In this document: positions 17,117 to 26,832 of the stretch, piece by piece
How positions within the stretch are numbered: the first letter of the stretch is position 1
Layout of the letters: every line of letters starts with the position of its first letter
NCBI RefSeq assembly: GCF_000380645.1
Contig: NZ_AQXZ01000017.1
Location: 1 to 64,000, forward strand
DNA length: 64,000 bases
Reading direction: 5' to 3'
Source: Smaragdicoccus niigatensis DSM 44881 = NBRC 103563
GTDB taxonomy: Bacteria > Actinomycetota > Actinomycetes > Mycobacteriales > Mycobacteriaceae
Program-made: the position numbers and the translations under genes
Notes under the pieces: model-generated
What the model was told of the DNA's origin: nothing
Databases searched by the model: none
The model's input: only the letters and a program-made list of their open reading frames with translations

Positions 17117-19201
17117 CTAGGGTGCGAGAAGCCAGATTGCTGAATTCGCCGCAATCGTGATCTCGGCTGACGCCGGGCGGCCATGCCAGGTGGCGTCGGT
17201 CGCGGTGACGGCCCCGTAGTTCCCGACACCGGAGCCGCCGTATTCGCCCGCGTCGGAGTTGAAGATCTCCCGCCAGACGCCGGCTTCGGGTAGGCCCACG
17301 CGATACCCGCCGAAGGTCAATCCGGAGAAGTTGAAGATGCACGCGATGATCGAACCGTCGCTGCCGTAGCGCAGGAAGCTCAGGACGTTGTTGCCGCTGT
17401 CGTTGGCATCGATCCAGCTGAATCCGCCGGGGGAGGTATCGCGGCTCCACATCGCGGGGTGGGCTCGATAAACGGCGTTGAGGTCGGCGACCATCCGCGA
17501 AATGCCAGGATCGGCCTGGTCCCAATCCAGGCCGCGTTCCTCCGACCACTCGCTGACCTGGCCGTAGTCCTGCCCCATGAAGAGCAACTTCTTGCCTGGG
17601 TGTCCCCACATGTACGACAGGAGCGCTCGGACGCCGGCCGCGTGGTTGCCGGGCATGCGGGTCCACAGCGTGCCCTTGCCGTGGACGACCTCGTCATGGC
17701 TGAGGGGGAGGACGAAGTTCTCACTCCACGCGTACATCAGGGAGAAGGTGATCTCGTGGTGGTGGAAGCTGCGGTGGATGGGATCGCGGCCGAGGTAGCC
17801 GAGAGTGTCGTGCATCCAGCCCATGTTCCACTTCATGGTGAAACCGAGGCCGCCGACGTTCGTCGATCGCGTGACGCCCGGCCACGAGGTCGATTCCTCG
17901 GCGATCGTCACGACGCCCGGATGAAGTTTGTGCACGGTCGCGTTCATTTCCTGCAGGAACTGAACGGCTTCGAGGTTCTCGCGGCCGCCGTACTTGTTGG
18001 GGCGCCACTCGGTCCGGGAATAGTCGAGGTAGAGCATGGACGCGACCGCGTCGACGCGCAGTCCGTCGAGGTGGAATTGGTCGAACCAGAACAGCGCATT
18101 CGCGACGAGGAAGTTTCGGACCTCGGATCGGCCGAAGTCGAAAACGTATGTGCCCCAATCAGCCTGATCGCGCCGGAGGGGATCGCCGTGCTCGTAGAGG
18201 TGAGTGCCGTCGAAGTTGCCGAGAGCGAAGCTGTCCTTCGGGAAGTGCGCCGGCACCCAGTCCAAGATGACGCCGATTCCGCGCTGATGAAGGTGGTCGA
18301 CGAACCACTTGAAATCGGCGGGCGTGCCGAACCGTGCGGTCGGCGCGTAGTACGACGTGACTTGATAGCCCCAGGATCCGCCGAACGGATGCTCGGCCAC
18401 CGGCAGCAATTCGACGTGCGTGAAGCCTTGCTGCTGAACGTAATCGGCGAGCTGAACGCCCATCTCGCGGTAGTTCAGACCGGGCCGCCACGATCCGAGA
18501 TGGACTTCGTAGATGGCCATCGGCGCTGTCGTCGCGTGATAGGACGCGCGCTGTTCCAGCCACGCGCCGTCACCCCAGGCGTGCGGGGATTCGCTCACGA
18601 CCGACGCCGTCGCCGGTGGTCCTTCGGTCTGGAAGGCCATCGGGTCTGCGCGATCACTGACTTCGCCGCTGCCGTATTCGAGCCGGTACTTGTATTTCGC
18701 GCCCACGCCGATGCCCGGGATGAAGAGCTCCCAGACGCCGGACGAGCCCAGCATCCGCATCGGGTACGTCTCGCCGCCCCAGTGGTCGAACTCGCCGACG
18801 ACCGTGACTTTGCGAGCGTTGGGTGCCCACACTGCGAACGAGGTCCCCGAAACCTCGCCGTCCGGGGTCGTATAGGTGTGCAGGTGTGCGCCGAGAATCT
18901 CCCACAGGCGTTCGTGGCGGCCTTCGTTGAAGAGATGAAGATCGACGTCGCCGATCGTCGGCAGGAAGCGGTATCCGTCGGCGATCACGGTCTCGGCGCC
19001 GCCGGGATAGGTGACCGCCAAGCGGTAGTCCATGAGGTCATGGAACGGGACCGTCGCCTCGAAAATGCCTGCTGACGTGGGCTGAAGCGGATAGTCGACG
19101 CCGCCGATCCGGGCCGCGACCCGCTCTGCGTGCGGGCGAAGAGCGCGGATGACGGTGCCGGCCGGCACCTCGTGGGCGCCGAGGTGCGAATGGGGATTCA
19201 T
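17117..19201 (-). CDS. glgB: 1,4-alpha-glucan branching enzyme
   Basis: 694 aa, GH13. It makes alpha-1,6 branches in glycogen-like glucan. Two N-terminal CBM48-type beta domains (roughly residues 10-210) precede the catalytic barrel, with the nucleophile Asp in [11 protein letters not shown], the acid Glu in [11 protein letters not shown] and the transition-state Asp in [10 protein letters not shown]. The start at 19201 overlaps the glgE stop by 4 nt (ATGA), implying translational coupling; a longer frame to 19306 lies inside glgE. Works with GlgE in the maltose-1-phosphate route. Confidence 0.95.
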   Translation of the reverse strand: MNPHSHLGAHEVPAGTVIRALRPHAERVAARIGGVDYPLQPTSAGIFEATVPFHDLMDYRLAVTYPGGAETVIADGYRFLPTIGDVDLHLFNEGRHERLWEILGAHLHTYTTPDGEVSGTSFAVWAPNARKVTVVGEFDHWGGETYPMRMLGSSGVWELFIPGIGVGAKYKYRLEYGSGEVSDRADPMAFQTEGPPATASVVSESPHAWGDGAWLEQRASYHATTAPMAIYEVHLGSWRPGLNYREMGVQLADYVQQQGFTHVELLPVAEHPFGGSWGYQVTSYYAPTARFGTPADFKWFVDHLHQRGIGVILDWVPAHFPKDSFALGNFDGTHLYEHGDPLRRDQADWGTYVFDFGRSEVRNFLVANALFWFDQFHLDGLRVDAVASMLYLDYSRTEWRPNKYGGRENLEAVQFLQEMNATVHKLHPGVVTIAEESTSWPGVTRSTNVGGLGFTMKWNMGWMHDTLGYLGRDPIHRSFHHHEITFSLMYAWSENFVLPLSHDEVVHGKGTLWTRMPGNHAAGVRALLSYMWGHPGKKLLFMGQDYGQVSEWSEERGLDWDQADPGISRMVADLNAVYRAHPAMWSRDTSPGGFSWIDANDSGNNVLSFLRYGSDGSIIACIFNFSGLTFGGYRVGLPEAGVWREIFNSDAGEYGGSGVGNYGAVTATDATWHGRPASAEITIAANSAIWLLAP

Positions 19202-21186
19202 CGGTAGGCGCGCTCCGTCCGGGTCGGCAAGGCCACCGCAGGCAATGCGAGAACGTGGGCGACGGCCTTCCATGGGTCCAGCTGAATCCAGTTCGACTGA
19301 CCCCAATCGTAGGTTTCACCGCTGACCTCGTCGTAAACCTGGAAACGGTCGCCCCAGTCACGCCCGATGGCGGGCATGTCGAGCCACACGGTCCCGCTCT
19401 CGACGCTGTTCGGGTTCAGGTTCACGACGACGAGGACGCAGTCGCCGGTCACGGGGTCGACCTTGGAGTACGCGAGGAGGTTGTCGTTGTCGATGTGGTG
19501 AACATGGATCACGCGCAACTGCTGCAGTGCGGGATGTGTGCGCCGGATGTTGTTGAGCCGGGTGATCCAGGGTTCGAGGGAGTCCCCGCGGGCCTTGGCG
19601 GCGGCGTAGTCGCGCGGACGCAGCTCGAATTTCTCCGAGTCGAGGTACTCCTCGCTGCCCTCCTTGAGGGCGACGTGTTCGAAGAGTTCGAAGCCGGAGT
19701 AGACGCCCCAGGTCGGCGACATCGTGGCCGCGAGGACGGCCCGGATCGCGAACATCGGACGACCGCCGTGCTGCAGGCTCGCGTGCAGGATATCGGGGGT
19801 GTTGACAAACAGATTCGGTCGCGCCTCGTCGGCCTTGTGCGCGATCTCGAGCGCGAATTCGGCTAGCTCCTGCTTGTAGACGCGCCACGTGAAATAGCCG
19901 TACGACTGGCTGAAACCGCGTCGCCCCAGCCCGTACATCCGGGCCGGACGCGTGAACGCCTCGGCCAGGAAGATGACGTCCGGGTGCTTTGCACGGACTT
20001 CGGCAATGAGCCAGGTCCAGAAGTCCGCGGGCTTCGTGTGCGGGTTGTCGACGCGGAAGATCTTGACGCCCAGTGAAATCCAGTATTCGACGACGCGCAG
20101 GCACTCGGCGTACAAGCCGTCGCGATCGTTGTCGAAGTTGAGCGGGTAGATGTCCTGGTACTTCTTCGGCGGATTCTCCGCAAAGGCGATCGTTCCGTCG
20201 GGCAGCGCCGTGAACCACTCCGGGTGCTCGGCCGCCCACGGATGATCGGGTGCGCACTGCAGCGCCAGGTCGAGTGCGATTTCCAGCCCGAGCTTGCGAG
20301 CGGCGTCCTCGAATCGCTTGAAGTCCTTGACGGTGCCGAGCGCAGGATGGATCGCGTCGTGGCCGCCGTGCTCGGAACCGATGGCCCACGGCGATCCGGG
20401 GTCCGACGGGCCCGCGGTGAGCGTGTTGTTCGGGCCCTTGCGGTTGACCTTCCCGATGGGATGGATCGGCGGCAGGTAGACAACGTCGAATCCCATGGCC
20501 GCGATCCGGGGGAGGTCTTCGGTCGCGGTGGCGAAGCTGCCGTGGACGGGATCGCCGTCGGCATCCCACCCGCCCGTCGATCGCGGAAAGAACTCGTACC
20601 AGCTGCCGTAGAGCGCTCTTCGGCGTTCGACCGTCACCGGGTTCTCCGCCGATTCCGTGACCAGCTCCCGCAGCGGGTGTGCGCTCAGGATGTCGGCGAT
20701 GTCGGTCGAGAACGCGACGGCCACGCGACCGGTCAAGGGGCGGGAACTGCGCAGCGCCTTCGCCGCCTTCTCCAACTTCGCGTGGCTTCTGCCGTGCGAC
20801 TCCGCAGCGGCGCGATCGAACAAGCGGGCGCCGAGTTCGAGGTCGTTGGCCAGTTCGGCGACCGACTGCCCGGCACCGAGTTTCTTCTCCACGCCATGTC
20901 GCCAGGTGGCGATCGGATCGCCCCAGGCCTCGATCCGAAAGCGCCATTCGCCCTCGACGTTCGGCGAGAACGTCGCATTGAAAACGTCCGGTTCGAGTGC
21001 CGGCGCCATGTGTATCCGGCCTTCGGAGCCGTTCGGAGCAACTGTGACGAGCGTCGCACCCAGGGCTTCGTGGCCTTCGCGCCACACCACTGCGCGAACC
21101 GGAATGACCTCTCCCACAACAGCCTTCGTCGCCCATCCGCCGGAGATCGAAGGGGTGATGTCGTCGATGGCGATGCGGCCGGTCAC
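19198..21186 (-). CDS. glgE: Alpha-1,4-glucan:maltose-1-phosphate maltosyltransferase
   Basis: 662 aa, GH13 subfamily 3, full length. It adds maltosyl units from maltose 1-phosphate to alpha-glucan. The nucleophile Asp is in [11 protein letters not shown], the acid/base Glu in [10 protein letters not shown], and there is a helical insert after the N-terminal beta domain. First gene of glgE-glgB; a TAGGGT box 7 nt before the GTG suggests leaderless transcription. In M. tuberculosis glgE lies beside glgP, but here an ESX-like module separates them. Confidence 0.95.
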   Translation of the reverse strand: MTGRIAIDDITPSISGGWATKAVVGEVIPVRAVVWREGHEALGATLVTVAPNGSEGRIHMAPALEPDVFNATFSPNVEGEWRFRIEAWGDPIATWRHGVEKKLGAGQSVAELANDLELGARLFDRAAAESHGRSHAKLEKAAKALRSSRPLTGRVAVAFSTDIADILSAHPLRELVTESAENPVTVERRRALYGSWYEFFPRSTGGWDADGDPVHGSFATATEDLPRIAAMGFDVVYLPPIHPIGKVNRKGPNNTLTAGPSDPGSPWAIGSEHGGHDAIHPALGTVKDFKRFEDAARKLGLEIALDLALQCAPDHPWAAEHPEWFTALPDGTIAFAENPPKKYQDIYPLNFDNDRDGLYAECLRVVEYWISLGVKIFRVDNPHTKPADFWTWLIAEVRAKHPDVIFLAEAFTRPARMYGLGRRGFSQSYGYFTWRVYKQELAEFALEIAHKADEARPNLFVNTPDILHASLQHGGRPMFAIRAVLAATMSPTWGVYSGFELFEHVALKEGSEEYLDSEKFELRPRDYAAAKARGDSLEPWITRLNNIRRTHPALQQLRVIHVHHIDNDNLLAYSKVDPVTGDCVLVVVNLNPNSVESGTVWLDMPAIGRDWGDRFQVYDEVSGETYDWGQSNWIQLDPWKAVAHVLALPAVALPTRTERAYR

Positions 21187-21193
21187 ACCTCAA

Positions 21194-21199
21194 ACCCTA
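21194..21199 (-). promoter_or_regulatory. Putative -10 box (TAGGGT) for leaderless glgE
   Basis: On the minus strand TAGGGT ends 7 nt before the glgE GTG. Confidence 0.5.
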
Positions 21200-21253
21200 G
21201 CGAGCGGAACCGAGTAGCGGTGGCGAGCGTCCAAGATGCGGGAAAGGACCTAC

Positions 21254-21808
21254 ATGAAGAAACGTCTCGCGGGCGCAGGCATCGCTGTCGTCATCGCGAT
21301 CACCGCCTCCGGGTGTGCCAACACGATCGAAGGGCACGCCCTGGCCAAAGAACCACCGAAGCCCGCGCTGGCGGCGTCGGTTTCCACCGAGTCGGCCGAC
21401 TTCGACCCGTGCTTCGACCTGTCCAACCGTGCCCTTGAACATGCGCACCTGCGACCGTCGACGAAATCGAATCAATCCGACGGGGATGTCCCGGCCTGTC
21501 TGTGGGTGTCTGACGAAAGCTGGTACGCCGTCGGAATCTTCTCCCACGACGTTGGCCTCGCCAGGATCGAATCGTCGTCTGACGTGCTCGTTCTCCGTCG
21601 CACAACGGTCGGTGGCCGCCACGCGTTGGTCTTCTCGTATTCGGCGGACCCCGGCACCGATCTGTGTCTGGTGGCCTTTGAAGGCGGGTCGGGGTCGGTC
21701 GTGGTCGTTCCCTACGCGAAGGACGGCTACGCCGTGACGCGGTCCGCGTTGTGCGGCATCGCGCTCGAGCATGCGGGCAACCTCGTCGACGCGATTCCAA
21801 CGGCCTGA
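21254..21808 (+). CDS. DUF3558 lipoprotein
   Basis: 184 aa with a signal peptide (MKKRLAGAGIAVVIAI) and lipobox ITASGC. The mature part shows the DUF3558 pattern: DPCFDL, a Cys in PACLWVS, and paired cysteines in TDLCLV and ALCGIA. ATG 21254 has GGAAAGGA upstream. DUF3558 lipoproteins are extracytoplasmic and of unknown role. It is 12 bp upstream of the PPE-like and espG genes, so the three probably form one operon linked to an ESX secretion system. Confidence 0.8.
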   Translation: MKKRLAGAGIAVVIAITASGCANTIEGHALAKEPPKPALAASVSTESADFDPCFDLSNRALEHAHLRPSTKSNQSDGDVPACLWVSDESWYAVGIFSHDVGLARIESSSDVLVLRRTTVGGRHALVFSYSADPGTDLCLVAFEGGSGSVVVVPYAKDGYAVTRSALCGIALEHAGNLVDAIPTA

Positions 21809-21820
21809 GGAGAACGAACC

Positions 21821-22915
21821 ATGGCACCGAAAACTGATCCACCTCGCCTGACGGTCGCTCAGGACAACGCGGTGAACCGGAGTGAACGCGCTCTCATCGA
21901 GGGCGGCTGGGACCACGAGACGGAACCGCCGGCGATCACGGATCTCGAGGCCTTTGAGACGTGGTCACACGAGGAGATCCTCAAAGCACTGGATTCGGCC
22001 GATCCGAACTGCATCAACTCCATGGCCGACTCGTGGCGCAATGTCACCGAGCAAGGCAAAGCCGCGCACAAAACCTTCGCGGACACCCTGCCCACTGCGC
22101 TGAGTGCGAGTTGGGAGGGGGCGTCGGGTGCGGCAGCCACCGCGGCGGTGCGCGCTTACACCGAGCAGGCCGGTCACCTGCTGGCGTCGATGCAGCTCGT
22201 CGCCAACGACCTCGACCGAACGGAGTCGGTCCTGCGGGAGACAAAGGACAAGGTTCCGCAGGACACCCCGACCAAGAGCACGCCGCCCAGCGCGGAGTCG
22301 GCGAGGGAGGCTGAGGCGGAAGCCCGTCGCGTGATGCGGACCTTGTACCAGCCGGGTGTTCAAGAGGTCGACAGTCGCACGCCCCGGCTCCCGGAGCCCC
22401 AGCCGCTGGGTGGTGGGTCGGCTCAAGGTGTCGGTGGCGAGGCCGGAAATGCTTCCAGCGCGGCTGGCGGGTCGGGAAATTCGGCGATACCGGGCTCGGC
22501 TTCCGGTGATGGAACCGCGACGCAGGCGGCGACTTTCAATCCCGCGTCGACCTCAGGCAGCGCGACCAGTTCGGCGGCGCAGTTGGGCGGGGGAGCCGGC
22601 GCCTCGTCGTCGTCTCATCCCAGTGCGTCCTCGGCGGGTCTGGCGGGCAGCGCTGCCGGGGCGTTGGCTGCGGCGCCCCGGCTCGGGGCATCGCCCGGAC
22701 GCTCGGTGGCGGGAAGTCTGCCGGGGTCGGCCGGCGGACTCGGCGGTGTCGGCCGCAACGGGCAACCGATGAGCGGAATGTTCCCGCCGTTGGCGCGCGG
22801 TAAGGGCGAGGAGGAGGAGCAGAGGAAGAGCAGCGAGTACCTGGTGGCGGCGTCGAACACGAGCGAACTCGTCGGCGACCTGCCGATGGCAACGCAGCCG
22901 GTGCTGGGCGAATGA
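21821..22915 (+). CDS. PPE-like/EspB-like ESX substrate
   Basis: 364 aa. Residues about 40-160 are helical with the SWEGASG turn typical of WXG100/PPE-type proteins. Residues 180-320 are low-complexity Gly/Ala/Ser. The C-terminus (SSEYLVAASNTSELVGDLP...PVLGE) resembles the tail of PPE-domain proteins from Gordonia and Rhodococcus. Probably exported by a type VII system encoded elsewhere, with the adjacent EspG as chaperone. No enzymatic motif. The stop overlaps espG by 4 nt. Confidence 0.75.
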   Translation: MAPKTDPPRLTVAQDNAVNRSERALIEGGWDHETEPPAITDLEAFETWSHEEILKALDSADPNCINSMADSWRNVTEQGKAAHKTFADTLPTALSASWEGASGAAATAAVRAYTEQAGHLLASMQLVANDLDRTESVLRETKDKVPQDTPTKSTPPSAESAREAEAEARRVMRTLYQPGVQEVDSRTPRLPEPQPLGGGSAQGVGGEAGNASSAAGGSGNSAIPGSASGDGTATQAATFNPASTSGSATSSAAQLGGGAGASSSSHPSASSAGLAGSAAGALAAAPRLGASPGRSVAGSLPGSAGGLGGVGRNGQPMSGMFPPLARGKGEEEEQRKSSEYLVAASNTSELVGDLPMATQPVLGE

Positions 22916-23535
22916 CCGCGCAGTGGCGGGTCTCGGGATTCGACTTCGTCATCGCGTGCGAACTCGCGGGTCGAGACACGTTGCCCTATCCCATCGAATT
23001 CGTTCATCGACCGATGGGTGCCGCTGAGTACCGCCTGCTCCGGAACGCAGCGGCCGAGCGCATCCATGCGATGGACCCGGACTTCTTCACGGCGTTACGC
23101 GTCCTGGCGCGGCCGGATCTGCGGATCGCTGTCGACGGCAGCGGAATTCGTTCGTACGTTGCGGACGCGGGCGGATTCACCGCGGTCGCGACGGAAAACG
23201 GCGATGTGACGGTTCGGCTGACCACGGCTCGCGCGATCGACGAGGCGGTGCGAACTCTGCCCGTCGTCGCCGCGGGCCACCGCCGAAGGATCGAGGGCCC
23301 GAAGGACGACGTCCAACCCGTGCTCGACTCTGCGGCGGCGGCTGGTTCCCTCAGCGTGGCGATGGGAGAGCGCGGGAACTGGCTTGGCTCGGTGCGGTGG
23401 GCTGACTTGCGCGACGGTCGATATGTCGTGACTGAATCGGAGGGCTGGACCACCGTCACCCCGGCTTCAACCGAGACGATCAGTCACGAACTGTCCCTGC
23501 TTGTCCGAGCGGCGATGACCGAGGCGCGCGGGTAG
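22912..23535 (+). CDS. espG: ESX secretion-associated protein EspG
   Basis: 207 aa. It matches the EspG family by pattern: FDFVIACELAGRDTLPYP at the N-terminus, the central RIAVDGSG and repeated beta segments, and a final helical stretch. EspG proteins bind the tip of PPE substrates in the cytosol and keep them soluble for type VII secretion. The ATGA overlap with the PPE-like gene suggests stoichiometric expression with its client. No ESX core genes (eccB-E) are in this window. Confidence 0.85.
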   Translation: MTAQWRVSGFDFVIACELAGRDTLPYPIEFVHRPMGAAEYRLLRNAAAERIHAMDPDFFTALRVLARPDLRIAVDGSGIRSYVADAGGFTAVATENGDVTVRLTTARAIDEAVRTLPVVAAGHRRRIEGPKDDVQPVLDSAAAAGSLSVAMGERGNWLGSVRWADLRDGRYVVTESEGWTTVTPASTETISHELSLLVRAAMTEARG

Positions 23536-23538
23536 TGT
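23533..23538 (+). promoter_or_regulatory. Putative -10 box (TAGTGT) for leaderless glgP
   Basis: TAGTGT overlaps the espG stop and ends 7 nt before the glgP GTG. Confidence 0.45.
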
Positions 23539-23545
23539 TCGCCCG

Positions 23546-26077
23546 GTGAAGGCGTTGCGTCGGTTTACCGTTCGTGCTCATCTCCCGCAGCGGCTCAGCC
23601 GCCTCGAGCGGTTGGCGACCAATCTGCGCTGGTCATGGCACCCGCCGACGCAGGATGTGTTCGCCGCGATCGACCCAGCCGTGTGGGAACACGTGGGCCA
23701 CGATCCCGTCCGCATGCTCGGGGAGGTCTCGCCGGCTCGGCTTGACGAACTGGCCGAGGACGCGGAATTCCTCGCGCTGCTCGATGCGCAGGACGCCGAC
23801 CTGACCGAGTACTTGGAGCGGCCGAGCTGGTTCCAAAGTCTGTCGGGGGACAAGCCGAACGGCATTGCCTACTTCTCGATGGAATTCGGCGTTGCGCATG
23901 TTCTCCCGAACTATTCGGGCGGTCTTGGAATTCTTGCCGGCGACCACCTCAAAGCAGCGTCCGATCTCGGCCTGCCGCTTATCGCCGTCGGTCTGCTGTA
24001 CCGGTCGGGCTACTTCCGTCAGTCACTGTCGTCCGACGGCTGGCAGCTCGAGCACTATCCGTCACTCGATCCGCAGGGATTGCCGCTGCGCTTGCTGACC
24101 GACCATGGCGCCCCGGTTCTCATTCACGTCGCCATGCCGAACGGCCGCGTTCTGCGAGCTCGCGTCTGGATCGCCGATGTCGGGCGCGTGCACCTGCTGT
24201 TGCTCGATTCAGACATCGCCGAGAACGACGGCGAAATGCGCGGGGTCACCGACCGCCTCTATGGCGGTGACCAGGACCATCGCATCAAGCAGGAGATCCT
24301 CGCCGGGGTCGGCGGCGTGCGGGCGGTGCGCGCCTTCACCGCGGTCAACGGGCTGCCCGAACCGGATGTGTTCCACACCAACGAAGGCCACGCGGGGTTC
24401 CTCGGGCTCGAGCGAATCCGCGAAATGATGACGGGTGGGCTCTCCTTCGATGAGGCGCTCGCCGCGGTTCGCGCCGGCGCGCTCTTCACTACCCACACTC
24501 CGGTGCCGGCGGGTATCGACCGATTCCCGGTCGACCTGGTCCGCCGCTACCTCGATGGCTCGATGCTTCCGGGGCTGGACACCGATCGCGTCATCGCGCT
24601 CGGCGCTGAGGCAGACCCCCATGTGTTCAATATGGCGCACATGGGTCTACGGCTCGCGCAACGGTCGAACGGTGTCTCCCAGCTGCACGGTCAGGTGTCG
24701 CGAGGCATGTTCAACCCGCTGTGGAATGGGTTCGACGAGGACGAGGTGCCGATCGGTTCCATCACGAACGGCGTGCACGCCCCGACGTGGGCGGCCCGTG
24801 AGTGGCTGGACAAGGCGCGGACGTTCGTTGGCCCGGAACTGGTCGAAGAAGCGCGGGGCTGGGAGAAGTTGTCGGACGTCCCGGCGGAAGAGTTGTGGGG
24901 AACACGCAACGACCTCCGCGCCCTGCTCGTCGATGAAGTTCGGCGTCGAGTCCGCGCGTCGTGGATCGAGCGCGGTGCCACCGAGGCAGAACTGGGCTGG
25001 ATCGACGGCGTCTTCGACCCGAATGTCCTGACCGTCGGATTCGCGCGACGCGTTCCGACCTATAAGCGACTGACACTCATGCTCCGCGATCCGGCGCGGC
25101 TCAAGAAGCTGCTGCTCGATCCCGAACGCCCGGTCCAGCTCGTCGTGGCGGGTAAGAGCCACCCCGCAGACGATGGTGGAAAGCGGCTCATCCAGCAGAT
25201 CGTCCGCTTTGCGGACGACCCCGAACTTCGCCATCGGATCGTCTTCCTGCCCGACTACGACATGTCGATGGCCAAGTACCTCTACTGGGGTTGCGACGTC
25301 TGGCTCAACAACCCGCTGCGGCCACTGGAAGCGTGCGGCACCTCGGGCATGAAGTCGGCGCTCAACGGCGGACTCAACCTGTCGATCCGGGATGGCTGGT
25401 GGGATGAGTGGGCCGACAGTGAGAACGGCTGGGCGATCCCGACGGCCGACGGCGTGACCGATGAGCACCGCCGCGACGACCTCGAAGCTGCCGCACTCTA
25501 CGAGCTGCTCGAGAAGTCCGTGACGCCGCGCTTCTACACCCGCGACGCCGACGGCATTCCCGGGCGTTGGATCGAAATGGTGCGGCACACGCTGCAGACG
25601 CTCGGGCCGAAGGTGCTGGCATCCCGCATGGTGCGTGACTACACGCTCGGGTACTACCTCCCGGCCGCGATCGCCGGGCATGCGATGGCCGCCGACGGCT
25701 TCGCCGAAGCGAAGGCCCTCGCGGAATTCCGTCGCCGGGTCGAGAGCGCGTGGCCGAGCGTGCGGGTGCAGCAGGTTGATGGTTCCGGACTGCCGGACAC
25801 CCCGGAAATCGGGTCTGAGTTGTCGTTGCGGGCCAAGGTCGACCTGGCCGGCCTGGGGCCGGACGATGTTCTCGTCGAGGCGGTCCTGGGACGAGTGGCG
25901 GCATCGGATGAACTCACCGACGTCGTCGCCTTCCCGATGACCAGCGTCAGCCCCGGTCAGTACGAGGCGACGATCGAGGTGCCGGTATCGGGCGCCGTCG
26001 GGTACACAGTTCGCGTATTGCCGCGAAATGAATTGATGGCACATTCCGCCGAATTCGGGCTTGTGACGCTGGCCTAA
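23546..26077 (+). CDS. glgP: Alpha-glucan phosphorylase
   Basis: 843 aa, alpha-glucan family phosphorylase with the DUF3417 N-terminal region (RLERLATNLRWSWHP). It releases glucose 1-phosphate from alpha-glucan using PLP. The PLP lysine motif is CGTSGMKSALNGGLN; FSMEFGV and HTNEGHAGF mark the substrate and phosphate regions. GTG start 10 nt after espG, with a likely own leaderless promoter. It corresponds to Rv1328. A strong terminator follows. Confidence 0.94.
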   Translation: MKALRRFTVRAHLPQRLSRLERLATNLRWSWHPPTQDVFAAIDPAVWEHVGHDPVRMLGEVSPARLDELAEDAEFLALLDAQDADLTEYLERPSWFQSLSGDKPNGIAYFSMEFGVAHVLPNYSGGLGILAGDHLKAASDLGLPLIAVGLLYRSGYFRQSLSSDGWQLEHYPSLDPQGLPLRLLTDHGAPVLIHVAMPNGRVLRARVWIADVGRVHLLLLDSDIAENDGEMRGVTDRLYGGDQDHRIKQEILAGVGGVRAVRAFTAVNGLPEPDVFHTNEGHAGFLGLERIREMMTGGLSFDEALAAVRAGALFTTHTPVPAGIDRFPVDLVRRYLDGSMLPGLDTDRVIALGAEADPHVFNMAHMGLRLAQRSNGVSQLHGQVSRGMFNPLWNGFDEDEVPIGSITNGVHAPTWAAREWLDKARTFVGPELVEEARGWEKLSDVPAEELWGTRNDLRALLVDEVRRRVRASWIERGATEAELGWIDGVFDPNVLTVGFARRVPTYKRLTLMLRDPARLKKLLLDPERPVQLVVAGKSHPADDGGKRLIQQIVRFADDPELRHRIVFLPDYDMSMAKYLYWGCDVWLNNPLRPLEACGTSGMKSALNGGLNLSIRDGWWDEWADSENGWAIPTADGVTDEHRRDDLEAAALYELLEKSVTPRFYTRDADGIPGRWIEMVRHTLQTLGPKVLASRMVRDYTLGYYLPAAIAGHAMAADGFAEAKALAEFRRRVESAWPSVRVQQVDGSGLPDTPEIGSELSLRAKVDLAGLGPDDVLVEAVLGRVAASDELTDVVAFPMTSVSPGQYEATIEVPVSGAVGYTVRVLPRNELMAHSAEFGLVTLA

Positions 26078-26090
26078 ACAATCTTGAATG

Positions 26091-26132
26091 TGGTCGATGC
26101 GCCGTTTTGATGGCGGCGCATCGACCATTTTT
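26091..26132 (+). terminator. Intrinsic terminator after glgP
   Basis: TGGTCGATGCGCC and GGCGCATCGACCA form a 13-bp stem followed by TTTTT. Confidence 0.9.
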
Positions 26133-26134
26133 GG

Positions 26135-26173
26135 TGTGGTCCAGTTCACTCCCAACGTGTGACGCCGTTCACG
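26135..26173 (+). promoter_or_regulatory. Tandem CRP-like sites upstream of the first rpf
   Basis: TGTGG-TCCAGT-TCACT (26135-26150, 8 of 10 to TGTGA-N6-TCACA) and TGTGA-CGCCGT-TCACG (26158-26173, 9 of 10) lie exactly 23 bp apart. CRP (Rv3676) controls rpfA in M. tuberculosis and GlxR controls rpf2 in Corynebacterium, so such a regulator is plausible. The stretch from 26174 to 26338 is AT-rich without an ORF and should hold the promoter. Confidence 0.6.
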
Positions 26174-26299
26174 CTGGCGCTAAGTTAATGATCTCTAAAA
26201 AGCATCGCTGAACTGCGTAAACGATTGCCTTGTACATGCGCGCGACCCAATGTGGCCTGGCTAACATTGCCCACAATCGGGGTCCTGAACATGATTTAG

Positions 26300-26773
<474 letters not shown>

Positions 26774-26790
26774 TCGCCACCCACTGACTC

Positions 26791-26824
26791 AAAACACCGC
26801 ACGCAGCAATGCGTGCGGTGTTTT
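26791..26824 (+). terminator. Intrinsic terminator after first rpf
   Basis: AAAACACCGCACGC - AGCAAT - GCGTGCGGTGTTTT, a perfect 14-bp stem ending in T. It ends only 8 nt before the next start codon, so that gene needs its own promoter inside or before the hairpin or depends on read-through. Confidence 0.92.
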
Positions 26825-26832
26825 CTTATCCC

